A DNA stretch of 64,000 bases from Chloroflexota bacterium (GCA_004347695.1 SLTK01000010.1:78518-142517), one strand, 5' to 3'; counted from the stretch's first letter, positions 49,805 to 60,937 are shown. Numbers and translations are program-made. The notes: generated from the sequence alone by a model not told the origin.

Positions 49805-50857
49805 ATGTCGAAGAAACTGTATGTTATCTTGGCTGTCCTGGTCTTAGCGTCGCTGGTTCTGGCCGCTTGTGGACCGACCGCTACCCCCACTGCCGCCCCT
49901 GAGGCTCCAAAGATTAAAGTCTGCCAGGTGACGGACACCGGTGGTATCGATGACAAATCCTTCAACCAGACAGCCTACAAAGGCGTCACCGATGCCATCG
50001 CCAAATATGGCAACGTTGAAGGCAAATACCTGGAATCGCAGCAGCAATCTGACTACGAAGTCAACATCAACGCCTTCCTGCAGGACAAATGCGATTTGAT
50101 CGTCACCGTTGGCTTCCTGCTGGCCGATGCGACCGCAGCCGCCGCCGAAGCCAACCCCAGCCAGAAATTCGCCACCATCGACGTTGACTACCTGACCTTC
50201 CCCAATCTGCGGGGTTCAGGCTTCAGCATCGATCAGGCCACCTTCCTCAATGGCTACCTGGCCGCTGGTATGACCAAGACCGGCAAGGTCGGTACCTATG
50301 TTGGCATCGCCTTCCCCGCAACCACTCGCTTCATGGATGGCTTCGGTCTGGGCGTCGCCAAATACAACGAAGTACACGGTACTTCAGTTGAACTGCTCGG
50401 CTGGGACGTCGAAGCTGGTACCGGGCTGGAAGTTGGTAACTTCGAGAGCACTGATGATGGCCGCAAGATGGGCGAAACGCTTATGGATGAAGGCGCTGAC
50501 ATCATCATGCCCGTGGCCGGACCTGTTGGTCTGGGCACCCTGGCAGTTATGCAGGAACGCGGTACCGGCATGTTGATCGGTGTCGACAACGACTGGGCGC
50601 TCGCCAATCCCGATGCGAAGGCTTTTGTCCTGTCCTCCGCTATGAAGAACATGGATCTGTTTGTAACCGAGACCATTGGTTCGGTTATCGACGGAACCTT
50701 CACCGCTGGCAACTGGATCGGCAACCTCGAGAATGGCGGCGTTGGCCTGGCTTACGGCGGCGTTGAAGTTCCCGCCGAACTCAAGGCTGAAGTCGAAGCT
50801 TTGATCCCCGAGATCGTCTCCGGTACAATCAAGACCGTTCCGGATGGCCGGTACTAA
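49805..50857 (+). CDS. BMP/PnrA-family substrate-binding lipoprotein
   Basis: Lipid-anchored binding protein of an ABC importer. 350 aa from ATG 49805, which has CAGGAGGAG nine bases upstream; the in-frame ATG at 49700 lies in the promoter and is not used. Signal peptide and lipobox LVLAACGPT (Cys about 21), a Thr/Ala linker, then the BMP fold: VCQVTDTGGIDDKSFNQTAY, the FATIDVDY core, GYLAAGMTKTGKVGTYVGI and GADIIMPVAGPVGLGTLAVM, read in pieces. Known members bind purine nucleosides (PnrA, BmpA, Med). It is followed by a terminator, so it can be made in excess over the ABC subunits at 51470-55594. Confidence 0.93.
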   Translation: MSKKLYVILAVLVLASLVLAACGPTATPTAAPEAPKIKVCQVTDTGGIDDKSFNQTAYKGVTDAIAKYGNVEGKYLESQQQSDYEVNINAFLQDKCDLIVTVGFLLADATAAAAEANPSQKFATIDVDYLTFPNLRGSGFSIDQATFLNGYLAAGMTKTGKVGTYVGIAFPATTRFMDGFGLGVAKYNEVHGTSVELLGWDVEAGTGLEVGNFESTDDGRKMGETLMDEGADIIMPVAGPVGLGTLAVMQERGTGMLIGVDNDWALANPDAKAFVLSSAMKNMDLFVTETIGSVIDGTFTAGNWIGNLENGGVGLAYGGVEVPAELKAEVEALIPEIVSGTIKTVPDGRY

Positions 50858-50912
50858 AATCTCGCTCCGCAAAGGGTAATTTTCCCGATAAGCGGAAAAG
50901 GCAAGAACCTTT

Positions 50913-50945
50913 CGCCCCTCCCTGAATTTGGGAGGGGCGTTTTTG
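50913..50945 (+). terminator. Terminator after the BMP lipoprotein gene
   Basis: CGCCCCTCCC, seven-base loop, GGGAGGGGCG, then TTTTT. Partial read-through would supply the downstream ABC genes. Confidence 0.9.
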
Positions 50946-51469
50946 TGCACCTGGTCAGACCGAAGTCAGGGGAGATACCAGATACGCGCGGAAGGCAGGT
51001 TCAACCCCCATATAGAGCGATCGTTACCATTTTCGAACAGTCCCCAGCCTTATTTTGTGCAATACAGCCGTATTTGTTGCGCCACGATTTTCGGGTAACG
51101 GAAATAATAATTTCTGGTACAATCGGTTTATTATCGTGCCGAAACACTGTTTTTACATCCGCCATCAGGAAAATCGGCATAAAGAAACGTGTTAAAGTCA
51201 AAAACGCCTCCCGTAAAAGGAACAACCTGAGAAAGCGGCATCTAAAAATTCCAGGTTTACGCTGCTTTACTCTGCACGATACCCCTTTCAACGAGACCAA
51301 GGCAAATGATTTCCCCAACTCCATTTGAACCTGTTTGTTGATCTTGCAAGTTCCGATGGAATCGGGTGGTGAACAGGGCAGGCTTCGTTTACCTGCGCGC
51401 CATCTGTTGAAATCTGGCCATGATGCAAAAACGTCCCAACTCTCCCGGCAATAATTCATGGAGTATTTT
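50946..51469. other. AT-rich intergenic region inside the importer locus
   Basis: About 520 bases between the terminator and the ATP-binding gene. Base composition is clearly more AT-rich than the flanks around 51080-51300. TACAAT at 51118-51123 could be a -10 but lacks a good -35. Open frames here (50945-51328 plus, 51001-51546 minus) have basic, low-complexity products without motifs and look accidental. I see no purine-type riboswitch core. Confidence 0.4.
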
Positions 51470-53020
51470 ATGACACCCGTTCTGGAATTGCGCGGCATCA
51501 CTAAACGATTCCCCGGCGTGGTAGCAAACGACCACATTGATCTCAAGCTCGAAGCTGGGGAAATTCACGCCTTATTAGGCGAAAACGGGGCAGGCAAGAC
51601 CACCCTGATGAACATCCTTTACGGTTTATATTCTCCGGATGAAGGAGAAATCATCGTCAAAGGCAAGCGGCTTGTCCCAAAATCTCCCAGTGATGCCATC
51701 GCTGCCGGAATCGGCATGGTTCACCAGCACTTTATGCTGGTGCCGGTTTTCACCGTCACCGAAAATGTCATGCTGGGGGACGAATATGTCACGAAAGGCG
51801 GTTTGCTCGACCGGAAACGCGCCGCGGCGCGCATTCGAGAAATTTCCGATAAGTACAACTTATTTGTCGACCCCGATGCGTATATCAAGGATACACCGGT
51901 AGGCATTCAGCAGAGGGTCGAAATCATCAAACTGCTCTTCCGCGAAGCTGATATCCTGATTATGGATGAGCCTACCGCGGTTCTGACGCCGCAGGAAGCC
52001 AATGAACTCTTCAAGATCATGGGTAACCTGAGCAAGATGGGTAAATCGATTATCTTTATTACCCACAAATTGCGCGAAGTATTGGAATTTTCAGATCGAA
52101 TCACCGTTATCCGCGGAGGCAAGGTAGTGGGAACCACCACACCGGCCGAGGCCAATCAAAATTTACTGGCATCCATGATGGTCGGCCGCGACATCGAGCT
52201 GGATGTCAACAAGAAACCCGCCCATGCCGGTGAAAAAGTGCTTGAAGTAAGCGGGCTCACAGTTGCGGATGCACATAATCACCTGATTGTAAAAGGTGTT
52301 AGTTTCGATGTATGCGCAGGAGAGATACTGGGTATCGCCGGCGTGCAAGGTAATGGACAGACCGAACTTGTCCGCGCCATCACTGGACTTATGCACCCGG
52401 TCGATGGCAAAATCAGCATACTCGGGCAGGATACCACGCGCGCTGCCCCTAAAGAAATCATCGAGCTGGGCACGGCGCATATTCCTGAGGACCGCCAAAA
52501 AGATGGTCTGGTACTTCCCTACCCGATTATGGACAACCTGGTGCTCAACACATTTTACAAGTCCCCCTTTGCCAGAGGCGCCATGATGCAAGAGCAACCC
52601 ATTCGGGAAAATGCCAACCAGTTGGTCGAGCGTTTCGATATCCGTACCCCGAGCATCGAGACGCCAGTCGGTTCGTTGTCCGGCGGCAACCAGCAGAAAG
52701 TGATCGTTGCCCGGGAATTTTCCCGCCCGATTAAATTCCTGGTTGCATCGCAGCCTACCCGTGGTTTGGACGTCGGATCGATTGAATATATTCATAACCG
52801 GCTGATTGAAAAACGAGATGACGGCTGCGCAGTGCTGCTGGTATCCACTGAACTGGATGAAATCATGCAGCTTTCTGACCGGATCGCCGTCATTTTTGGT
52901 GGAAAGATTATCAAAATCTTGCCTGCCAAAGGCACAACCAAAGAAGAGATTGGTTTATTGATGGCGGGCGTGGATACCGAGACGCAAACGCCGGTTTCTC
53001 AACCTGTCCCGGTGGGCTAG
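51470..53020 (+). CDS. ABC importer ATPase with two ABC domains (nucleoside/BMP type)
   Basis: 516 aa from ATG 51470, chosen over ATG 51458 because TGGAG lies six bases before it. Two fused ABC modules, as in sugar/nucleoside importers (RbsA/NupO-like): first Walker A LLGENGAGKTTLMN (about 37), Walker B ADILIMDEPTAVL (about 163); second with a degenerate Walker A (GVQGNGQTELVRA, about 290), signature LSGGNQQKVIVAREF (about 404) and ASQPTRGLDVGS. Acts with the permeases at 53034 and 54323 and the lipoprotein at 49805. Normal length for the family. Confidence 0.95.
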   Translation: MTPVLELRGITKRFPGVVANDHIDLKLEAGEIHALLGENGAGKTTLMNILYGLYSPDEGEIIVKGKRLVPKSPSDAIAAGIGMVHQHFMLVPVFTVTENVMLGDEYVTKGGLLDRKRAAARIREISDKYNLFVDPDAYIKDTPVGIQQRVEIIKLLFREADILIMDEPTAVLTPQEANELFKIMGNLSKMGKSIIFITHKLREVLEFSDRITVIRGGKVVGTTTPAEANQNLLASMMVGRDIELDVNKKPAHAGEKVLEVSGLTVADAHNHLIVKGVSFDVCAGEILGIAGVQGNGQTELVRAITGLMHPVDGKISILGQDTTRAAPKEIIELGTAHIPEDRQKDGLVLPYPIMDNLVLNTFYKSPFARGAMMQEQPIRENANQLVERFDIRTPSIETPVGSLSGGNQQKVIVAREFSRPIKFLVASQPTRGLDVGSIEYIHNRLIEKRDDGCAVLLVSTELDEIMQLSDRIAVIFGGKIIKILPAKGTTKEEIGLLMAGVDTETQTPVSQPVPVG

Positions 53021-53033
53021 AGAGGACGCACGA

Positions 53034-54322
53034 ATGACTGACAACAAAGAAATGACCCCGAAGCCTGCGGAAGGTTCTGTCAAACCTGAAAAGGCAGCTA
53101 AACCCAGTGCTTTAAATATTTTCTTCGAAGAGGTCTCGCGCAATTCCCTGACTGTGACGATTCTGGCAATTCTGACCGGCCTGCTCCTCGGCGGTGTGGT
53201 CGCAGTGCTGACCACCGAGACTGTTTATTCATCCTTCAGAACTTCCTTTGGGCTGGGTTTTAGAGAAGTTTTTAGAGTTTTTGGCATTACCTATTCAGCT
53301 CTGTTCACCGGCTCGTTCGGGCAGCCCGATGTCATCCGGGCAGCAATTGCCTCCGGAGACTGGCAACAAATCAATGTGGCTTTCTCGCCGTTCTTTGAAA
53401 GCCTGGTTCAATCAACGCCTTATATTCTGGCGGGGTTGGCGGTTGCACTCGGCTTCCGTGTCGGCCTCTTCAATATTGGCGCCGAAGGCCAGATTTTTGT
53501 AGGTGCGCTGGCAGCAGTCTGGGCAGGAACGCGCATCCACGGGCTTCCCCCCCTCATTCATGCCCCGCTTGCTCTTCTGGTCGGCGGTCTGGGGGGCGCG
53601 ATCTGGGGTTTTATCCCCGGCTGGTTGAAAGCCAAAACAGGTGCGCACGAAGTGATCAACACGATCATGATGAACTACATCGCCTTCCGCCTGAGCGAAT
53701 ATCTACTGACCGGTTTCCTCAAAGATCCAACCAAAGCCCACCCCATCAGCGCAACAGTTGACACGGCGGCGTGGCTCCCGCGCCTGTTCCCCAGCCCAAA
53801 CCGCTTTCATATCGGTTTTTTCATAGCGCTGATTTTAGCTTACCTGGTATATTTGCTCCTTTTCAAAACCACATTGGGTTTTCAGTTGCGCACCGTGGGC
53901 CTTAACCCCAATGCCGCGCGTTACGCTGGCATGAACATCGTCAAAAATACGGTTTTGGCAATGGCTCTTTCTGGTTTATTGGCTGGTTTAGCAGGCGCTA
54001 ACGAGGTTCTAGGCGTCAATCGCAACCTGGGCGTGGCCTTTTCGTCCGGTTACGGTTTTGACTCGATTGCGCTGGCATTGTTAGGCAACAGCCACCCTCT
54101 GGGAGTGGTACTGGCTTCGCTGCTATTTGGCTTCTTGCGCAACGGCGCGCTTCGCATGCAACTGCAGGCTGGCATTCCAATTGACATTATTTCGATTATG
54201 CAGGCTGCCATTTTGGCTTTCATCGCAGCCCCGGGGATCATCCGAACGATCTACCGGTTGAAAGAGCCTAAGGAAGAAAGCGGCAGCCCATTATTAACTG
54301 CTGCACAGAAGGGACAAGTACA

Positions 54323-54326
<4 letters not shown>
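53034..54326 (+). CDS. ABC importer permease 1 (BMP/nucleoside type)
   Basis: 430 aa from ATG 53034 with AGAGAGGACG upstream. Cytoplasmic start of 30 residues, about nine helices, and the branched-chain/ribose-type permease pattern: GLAVALGFRVGLFNIGAEGQIFVGALAA (parts), GAHEVINTIMMNYIAFR, LRTVGLNPNAARYAGMN (coupling helix) and LLAGLAGANEVLGVNRNL. Overlaps permease 2 by four bases. Together they form a heterodimeric channel. Confidence 0.93.
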
Positions 54327-55594
<1,268 letters not shown>

Positions 55595-55597
55595 TAA

Positions 55598-55738
55598 AAA
55601 TCGGGTGCATTGCACCTGGTTTTGGTGCGTTGCACCTGCTCTTAACCATCACTCGCTAATCGCCGCAGAGCAGGTGCGTCGCTCCTTAATTTGCGGTTGA
55701 TTGGCCCCTCTGTTAACTCAGGAGCGATGCACCCGAAA
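55598..55738. repeat. Palindromic GGTGCATTGCACC-type repeat cluster
   Basis: TCGGGTGCATTGCACC (55601 onward), GGTGCGTTGCACC, CAGGTGCGTCGCTCC and, inverted at the right end, GGAGCGATGCACCCGA. Two small perfect-looking hairpins sit in the left part, and the outer arms pair over about 140 bases. REP-like in style. Confidence 0.6.
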
Positions 55739-55751
55739 TAGTTCTGCGTAG

Positions 55752-55812
55752 GTCGGGTTCGGGGTGGAGAATAACGCTGGTTGAAGCACAACATTTTCAC
55801 CCCGAACCCGAC
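55752..55812. repeat. 15-bp perfect inverted repeat
   Basis: GTCGGGTTCGGGGTG (55752-55766) and CACCCCGAACCCGAC (55798-55812) with a 31-base loop. Confidence 0.75.
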
Positions 55813-55905
55813 ATCCATACGCATATTGTTATGTAGGATGCCAATGTTTCAGCACTATTTCAAGGCAATCCGAAATCCAAAATCACCACAACATTCGACA
55901 TTACT

Positions 55906-55971
55906 GTTGGGTATCGGGGCTGCACGGATTTTTTCCCCTGCATATCCATAGGTGGCGCCCCTCTACCCAAC
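55906..55971. repeat. GTTGGGTA palindromic repeat
   Basis: GTTGGGTATCGGGGC (55906-55920) against GCCCCTCTACCCAAC (55957-55971), with two internal mismatches. The GTTGGGT...ACCCAAC arms recall a dispersed repeat type common in genomes of this kind. No gene lies in the 403-base gap 55595-55997. Confidence 0.6.
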
Positions 55972-55997
55972 CTACGGGTACCTCAGGAACAAAGCAA

Positions 55998-57152
55998 TCA
56001 ATATTTTCCAAATTCCTGCGCAGCATCTACCATGGCCAGTATGTTCTCGGCTGGCACCTCATTCATAATGGTATGCACCGACGCCAGCATGTAATCGCCG
56101 CCCTCACCCAGCACCTGAATGACCCGTTTAACCTCATCATGCACCTCGGCCGGGGTTCCATTCGGCAGTATCCGCTGCGTATCGATACCGCCGCAGAATA
56201 CGATGCGCCCGCCGTAGCGTGCCTTGAGTTCAGCCAGATTAGACATGCGTCCGGCCGAAGTCTGAATCGGGTTGAGAATATCCACCCCAATTTCGATAAA
56301 ATCCTCGATCAGGTTGAATACATCCCCGTCTGTGTGAAAAAACACTTTGGCTTTGCTGCGCTGTTTGATAAAGCTAATAAAATCGGCGTGGATCGGCTTT
56401 ATGAATTCGCGGTACATTTTGGGAGAAATCAGCAGGCTTTCCTGCGTCCCCAGATCGTCTCCGATCTTGATGATGTCAACATTGTCGCCTAATTCGTCCA
56501 GGAAATGCCCCATCAAAATCTTGCAGTAACCGTAAATCTTTTCCAATAGATATTTACTGAAATCCTTCTCGACTGCCATGTTGTAAAGGAATTTATCCAA
56601 CCCTTGCATGGCATGCGCCCGTTCGAAGGGAAACAACAGCCAGGGAGTGGCCATTATGGCATACTGGTTTTCGGCTGCCAGTTTCTGTGCCTGCGCTTTG
56701 ACATGCGCCACCCGGTAGGGGTCGTCCATGTCCGGCCAATTGGTATAAGCGTCCACTTCCTGGACGGTAGTAGCCTCAGCCAGGGGGTGCACTCCGGGGT
56801 ACCAGACCCCTTCCTCGATTTCCTTCTGTCCGCTGCCCCAGTCGTCGATGAAATTACTGTGCGCAGGGCGAGTTTTATTGCGGCGAGTCACGGCTTCCGG
56901 CAATCGGTCGTGTATGCCACGGACATCACTGTGCAGCCGCTTCAAGGTGGCTTCATCCACCAGGGCGGAACCCAATTCAGGCCAATCGTAAATATATTCG
57001 TCGGGCGCTTCAATCCCGGCCAATTTCTTGACCGCCTTGTAAGGCGTCATTTTAATCCCCGTGGCATTACTCACCCCAACAATCACCGGCACCTGATCCG
57101 GGACTTCATGATTTAGCACCGCCTGAACGCGTTCGCGAGATGTCATCGCCAT
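55998..57152 (-). CDS. Uroporphyrinogen decarboxylase (URO-D) family protein, probably a methyltransferase
   Basis: 384 aa, TIM-barrel protein of the URO-D superfamily. The body matches the group of corrinoid methyltransferases (MtaA, CmuA, MtbA-like) and related unknowns rather than true HemE: SRERVQAVLNHEVPDQVPV at the start, KVFFHTDGDVFNLIEDFIEIG (read in parts) with the His that often binds zinc, DILNPIQTSAGRMSNLAEL, and FCGGIDTQRILPNGTPAEVHDEV near the end. No haem genes are close. Start has AGGAGGAAC on the minus strand before ATG 57152. Function: possible methyl transfer, uncertain. Confidence 0.8.
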   Translation of the reverse strand: MAMTSRERVQAVLNHEVPDQVPVIVGVSNATGIKMTPYKAVKKLAGIEAPDEYIYDWPELGSALVDEATLKRLHSDVRGIHDRLPEAVTRRNKTRPAHSNFIDDWGSGQKEIEEGVWYPGVHPLAEATTVQEVDAYTNWPDMDDPYRVAHVKAQAQKLAAENQYAIMATPWLLFPFERAHAMQGLDKFLYNMAVEKDFSKYLLEKIYGYCKILMGHFLDELGDNVDIIKIGDDLGTQESLLISPKMYREFIKPIHADFISFIKQRSKAKVFFHTDGDVFNLIEDFIEIGVDILNPIQTSAGRMSNLAELKARYGGRIVFCGGIDTQRILPNGTPAEVHDEVKRVIQVLGEGGDYMLASVHTIMNEVPAENILAMVDAAQEFGKY

Positions 57153-57379
57153 GGTCGAGTTCCTCCTGAATAGCCGGTTGATTTTTGAAAGGGTTTCAAC
57201 GTGATTGTAACATGTTCAAAATCTCCCAAACGAGTAGGGGCGAAAGGGACGGGCGTAAGAACAACTTCTTTGACTCGAAATCCGTATATGGAAGGTGGTG
57301 AACTTTGGCCATCGGAACCTTTGTTATAATGGCAAAGTGTCCGCTATACGCGTTCAAAATTCCGCGGGGAAAGTAAATT

Positions 57380-58285
57380 ATGCCAACCATTGAAGTCGAG
57401 CAAATAACCAAACGTTTTGGCCAGCAAATTGCGGTGGACCATGCCTCATTCACGGTAGACCCAGGCGAGATATTCGCGCTGCTCGGTCCCAACGGGGCCG
57501 GGAAAACCACCGCCATTCGCATCATTCTGGATATTTTCAAAGCCGACAGCGGTACCGTCACGGTATTAGGCGGGCCAATGACCGAGGAAAAGAAAGACCG
57601 GCTGGGTTACTTGCCGGAAGAACGCGGTCTCTACCAGGACGTGCAGTTGGATCGTTCGCTGGTGTACCTGGCAACACTCAAAGGACTGAGCGCCGCGGAT
57701 GCCAGCCGCAAAGTTGATGCCATGTTGAAACGCTTTGAACTGTACGATCACCGCAAAAAGAAAATCAAAGAGTTAAGCAAGGGCATGCAGCAAAAAGCCC
57801 AGTTAATCGTAACGCTCATTCACGACCCCGAATTGATCATTATCGATGAACCATTCAGCGCCCTGGATCCGGTCAATACCCAGATGGTGAAGGATCTACT
57901 GCGCGAAGAGCGTGATAAAGGCAAATGCATCGTCATGTGCACCCACCAGATGCACCAGGTCGAGGAATTGGCAGACCGTCTGGTGCTGATCAATGAAGGC
58001 AAAGTGGTGCTTTATGGTGGGCTGCAGGAAATTCGCCGCAGTTATTCCGGTCAGGAGGTCGATGTCCATGCATTGACTGACTTGCCGGCCGAGCTGCCTG
58101 GCGCGGCGCGTGTGGCAAAACACAATTCGGGCTACCGGATCCACTTGGAACCATCTGTCACGCCGCAGGCTTTACTCCAAACCCTGGTCGAACGCGGCGT
58201 GCAGCTCGAAAAATTTGAGATCGCTTTGCCCACGCTGGATGAAATTTTCATCCAGGTAGTGACCACCGCAGGCAGTCCGCAATGA
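57380..58285 (+). CDS. ABC-2 type exporter ATPase (NatA-like)
   Basis: 301 aa. One ABC domain (about 1-220): Walker A LLGPNGAGKTTAIRII (about 33), signature KELSKGMQQKAQL (about 130), Walker B PELIIIDEPFSALDP, H-loop CTHQMHQVEE. A C-terminal extension (about 225-300) is of the DUF4162 kind found in NatA/drug exporters. ATG 57380 has GGGGAAAG upstream. The stop overlaps the first permease. Likely substrate class Na+, drugs or lipids; not determinable. Confidence 0.93.
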   Translation: MPTIEVEQITKRFGQQIAVDHASFTVDPGEIFALLGPNGAGKTTAIRIILDIFKADSGTVTVLGGPMTEEKKDRLGYLPEERGLYQDVQLDRSLVYLATLKGLSAADASRKVDAMLKRFELYDHRKKKIKELSKGMQQKAQLIVTLIHDPELIIIDEPFSALDPVNTQMVKDLLREERDKGKCIVMCTHQMHQVEELADRLVLINEGKVVLYGGLQEIRRSYSGQEVDVHALTDLPAELPGAARVAKHNSGYRIHLEPSVTPQALLQTLVERGVQLEKFEIALPTLDEIFIQVVTTAGSPQ

Positions 58286-59484
58286 AAAAGTTCTGGCTGG
58301 TGTTCAAACATGAATACCTCCGGCATGTGCTTACCAAAAGATTCATATTTGGCATTCTTTCCGTGCCTTTTTTTGTTGCCCTTTCCATCGGGTTGGGACT
58401 CCTGTCGGTTATCCTAAGCACGGACAAACGTCCGGTTGGTATCATCGATCACTCCGGTGTACTGGCTGATCCGGTAATTTACCCGGAAAAGAGAGACGGT
58501 GCAATTCCATTTACCACCTTCCTTTTTTTCACGGATGCGAAACTGGCGCAAGTAGCTTTGGATAACCGCGAGATCCAGGGGTATTACGTCTTGGAGCCTG
58601 ATTATTTGACCACCGGTGAGGTATCGCTCACGGCGGTCGAAGCGTCTGGTCCTGGCTCTGAAGGTGATTTTGCTGCCCTATTACGCGCCAACCTGCTCAA
58701 AAATCAACCGACTGAACTGCGGCAAAGGATGCTGGAAGGCCCGGAAGTGACCATTCACTCCGTTGCCGATTCACGTTCAGTCAGTCCCGACAACATCCTG
58801 GGGCTCATCATGCCGATTGTTGCCGGTATCCTGTTCGTGGTAGCCATCAACATCAGCGGCGGCTATCTGCTCCAGGCGGTGGTGGAAGAGAAGGAAAATC
58901 GTACCATGGAGATCGTGTTGACCTCTGTGTCAACCGATCAATTGATGGCTGGAAAAATTATGGGTAATTTGAGCGTCGGCTTGACACAACTGGCGATCTG
59001 GCTGGCTGCCGCGGTGATTGGCACGTTATTTTATGCCAACTTGCAATCTGATGCAGGCAGCGTTGTTATGATCCGTTCCTATCTCGCCGTCCTGGCGCTG
59101 ACATTTTTACCAGCTTTCGTTATGGTTTCCGCGTTGATGGCAATGCTTGGCGCAACCGCAACCGAAGCCCGTGAGGCGCAGCAGATCTCTGGTTTGTTCA
59201 GCATCCCCATTTTTATGCCGCTGTGGTTCATCACAAGCATCCTGGAACATCCGGATAGCGCCCTGGCGGTGGGTTTCAGCCTTTTTCCCCTGACCTCGCC
59301 GCTCACCCTGCCGGTGCGCGTGGCGATTTCGACCGTCCCTGCCTGGCAAATTGGACTCTCGCTCGCTATCCTGGTGGCGGCCGCATTCGGCGCGGTGTGG
59401 CTGGCAAGTCGCGCCTTCCGGCTGGGAATGCTGCGTTACGGCAAAAGACTGACTCTGCGTGAACTCTTACGCGGAGCCGCATGA
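58282..59484 (+). CDS. ABC-2 type exporter permease 1 (NatB-like)
   Basis: 400 aa from ATG 58282 (ATGA overlap). One N-terminal helix (about 17-40), a large outer domain (about 45-175), then about five helices beginning with IVAGILFVVAINISGGYLLQAVVEEKENRTMEI, a layout common to NatB/ABC2_membrane_3 proteins. The VVEEKENRTMEIVLTS stretch is the coupling region. It forms a pair with the next gene. Confidence 0.88.
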   Translation: MKKFWLVFKHEYLRHVLTKRFIFGILSVPFFVALSIGLGLLSVILSTDKRPVGIIDHSGVLADPVIYPEKRDGAIPFTTFLFFTDAKLAQVALDNREIQGYYVLEPDYLTTGEVSLTAVEASGPGSEGDFAALLRANLLKNQPTELRQRMLEGPEVTIHSVADSRSVSPDNILGLIMPIVAGILFVVAINISGGYLLQAVVEEKENRTMEIVLTSVSTDQLMAGKIMGNLSVGLTQLAIWLAAAVIGTLFYANLQSDAGSVVMIRSYLAVLALTFLPAFVMVSALMAMLGATATEAREAQQISGLFSIPIFMPLWFITSILEHPDSALAVGFSLFPLTSPLTLPVRVAISTVPAWQIGLSLAILVAAAFGAVWLASRAFRLGMLRYGKRLTLRELLRGAA

Positions 59485-60741
59485 GTGTATGCAACACGGA
59501 AAAAATCAATCATGATTAAAGTCCGAGCAGTATTCATCCACGAATTTCTAACCGTCCTGCGGTCGCGTTCTTTTCTATTGACGTTGTTCCTGATTCCACT
59601 GGCCGGGTTTGCCACAATTCTGATCATTGCAAACCTGAAGAAAGACAACCAGGGAATACCGTTAACCAGCATCATCGCTCCATCGTCAGAGCCAAAACCA
59701 CTGGGACTGATCGATCAAAGCGGAATTATCCAAACCATCCCGGAATCTTTTTCGAAACATATTACGGAATTTCCCGACCCGGCCAGCGCCCAGGCAGCAT
59801 TAGCCAACGAAGTTATCTCCGGATATTATGTGGTTCTGCCCGACTACCTGACCAGTGGACAGGTTGATTATTACCGTTCCGATTTTAACCCGATTGGTGG
59901 AGGCAGTGATTCTTACGTTTTACGCGCCCTTTTGGAAGAAAACCTCCTCCGGGCTGACCCACAGCGATTGAAACTGTTCCAGCAGCCGTTAAAACTGGAG
60001 ACGCACTTCGCTTCCGCTGCCCCACAGCGTGATCCAGACAGCGCGCTGACCTTTTTCCTGCCATACGCGGTCACGATGCTGTTTTATTTGCTGATCCTTG
60101 GATCGTCAAGCACGATGCTCAATAGCATCACCAATGAAAAACAGAACCGGGTAATGGAAATTCTGCTCACCTCGATGACACCGCTACAAATGTTGACCGG
60201 CAAGATCGTTGCCCTCGGTTTGATTGGGTTGTTCCAAACCGCTTTCTGGTCCGGTTCTGCGTTCATGCTATATCGACTTAGTGGGCAAACATTCCATTTA
60301 CCGATCGAATTTTCGCTCCCCGCTTCATTGCTGGCCTGGGGACTGCTTTATTTTGTACTGGGTTACGCAATTTATGCCAGTTTGATGGCTGGAGTTGGGG
60401 CGATGGTGCCAAACCTGCGGGAGGGCAGCCAGGTCACCTTTATGGTTGTTATACCGCTCATGATTCCGCTGTTTTTCATCAACACGCTTATCAGCGCCCC
60501 CAACGGGTCGATCTCGCTGTTTCTCAGCCTTTTCCCATTGACCGCTCCGATTGCCATGCTCACCCGGCTGGCAGCCACTCAGGTGCCTTTCTGGCAACCC
60601 GCGCTGGCTGCAGTGCTGCAGATCGGTACTGCCATTTTGGTTGTGCGTGCCATTGCAGGCCTTTTCCGCGCCCAAACCCTGCTGTCTGGGCAGGCTTTCA
60701 AAATGAAGCTGTTTTTTCGGGCGCTGGTCGGTAAAGCCTGA
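59485..60741 (+). CDS. ABC-2 type exporter permease 2 (NatB-like)
   Basis: 418 aa from GTG 59485, directly after the previous stop with CGGAG eight bases upstream; ATG 59512 (409 aa) is the other candidate but has a weaker site. Same layout as permease 1: first helix (about 30-50), outer domain (to about 190), and about five helices with the coupling stretch ITNEKQNRVMEILLTSM. The two permeases are diverged paralogues and probably form a heterodimer with two copies of the ATPase. Confidence 0.88.
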   Translation: MYATRKKSIMIKVRAVFIHEFLTVLRSRSFLLTLFLIPLAGFATILIIANLKKDNQGIPLTSIIAPSSEPKPLGLIDQSGIIQTIPESFSKHITEFPDPASAQAALANEVISGYYVVLPDYLTSGQVDYYRSDFNPIGGGSDSYVLRALLEENLLRADPQRLKLFQQPLKLETHFASAAPQRDPDSALTFFLPYAVTMLFYLLILGSSSTMLNSITNEKQNRVMEILLTSMTPLQMLTGKIVALGLIGLFQTAFWSGSAFMLYRLSGQTFHLPIEFSLPASLLAWGLLYFVLGYAIYASLMAGVGAMVPNLREGSQVTFMVVIPLMIPLFFINTLISAPNGSISLFLSLFPLTAPIAMLTRLAATQVPFWQPALAAVLQIGTAILVVRAIAGLFRAQTLLSGQAFKMKLFFRALVGKA

Positions 60742-60762
60742 TTTTCAGGCCAACGGGATCGC

Positions 60763-60791
60763 TTGCACCGCTTATACCGCGGTGATATAAT
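60763..60791 (+). promoter_or_regulatory. rho promoter
   Basis: -35 TTGCAC (60763-60768), 17-base spacer, -10 TATAAT (60786-60791). The predicted leader is about 140 bases long. Confidence 0.75.
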
Positions 60792-60835
60792 TTTCCTAAC
60801 CTCATTGTAAGTTCCAATTTTCCCTGAACATGAGG

Positions 60836-60853
60836 CTGACACTGTAGTGTCAG
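60836..60853 (+). promoter_or_regulatory. Palindrome in the rho leader
   Basis: CTGACACTGTAGTGTCAG, an 18-base hairpin about 40 bases into the rho leader. No T-run after it. It could be a pause or Rho autoregulation element (inference). Confidence 0.5.
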
Positions 60854-60937
60854 GGGATTCCAACAACTGCTAATATTCACCCATAGTATTCTGATTATCC
60901 AACCGGCAGCTACGCGCTGTGGGTATTTATTCTACGC

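Noticed and set aside
50946..51469. Purine riboswitch before the nucleoside-type importer
   Set aside because: The three-way junction core sequences of the purine aptamer were not found on the plus strand.
50945..51546. Open frames on both strands in the importer gap
   Set aside because: Basic, low-complexity products, no ribosome site, and the minus frame overlaps the ABC start.
55998..57152. True HemE (uroporphyrinogen decarboxylase)
   Set aside because: The sequence pattern is closer to the methyltransferase branch of the superfamily and there are no haem genes nearby.
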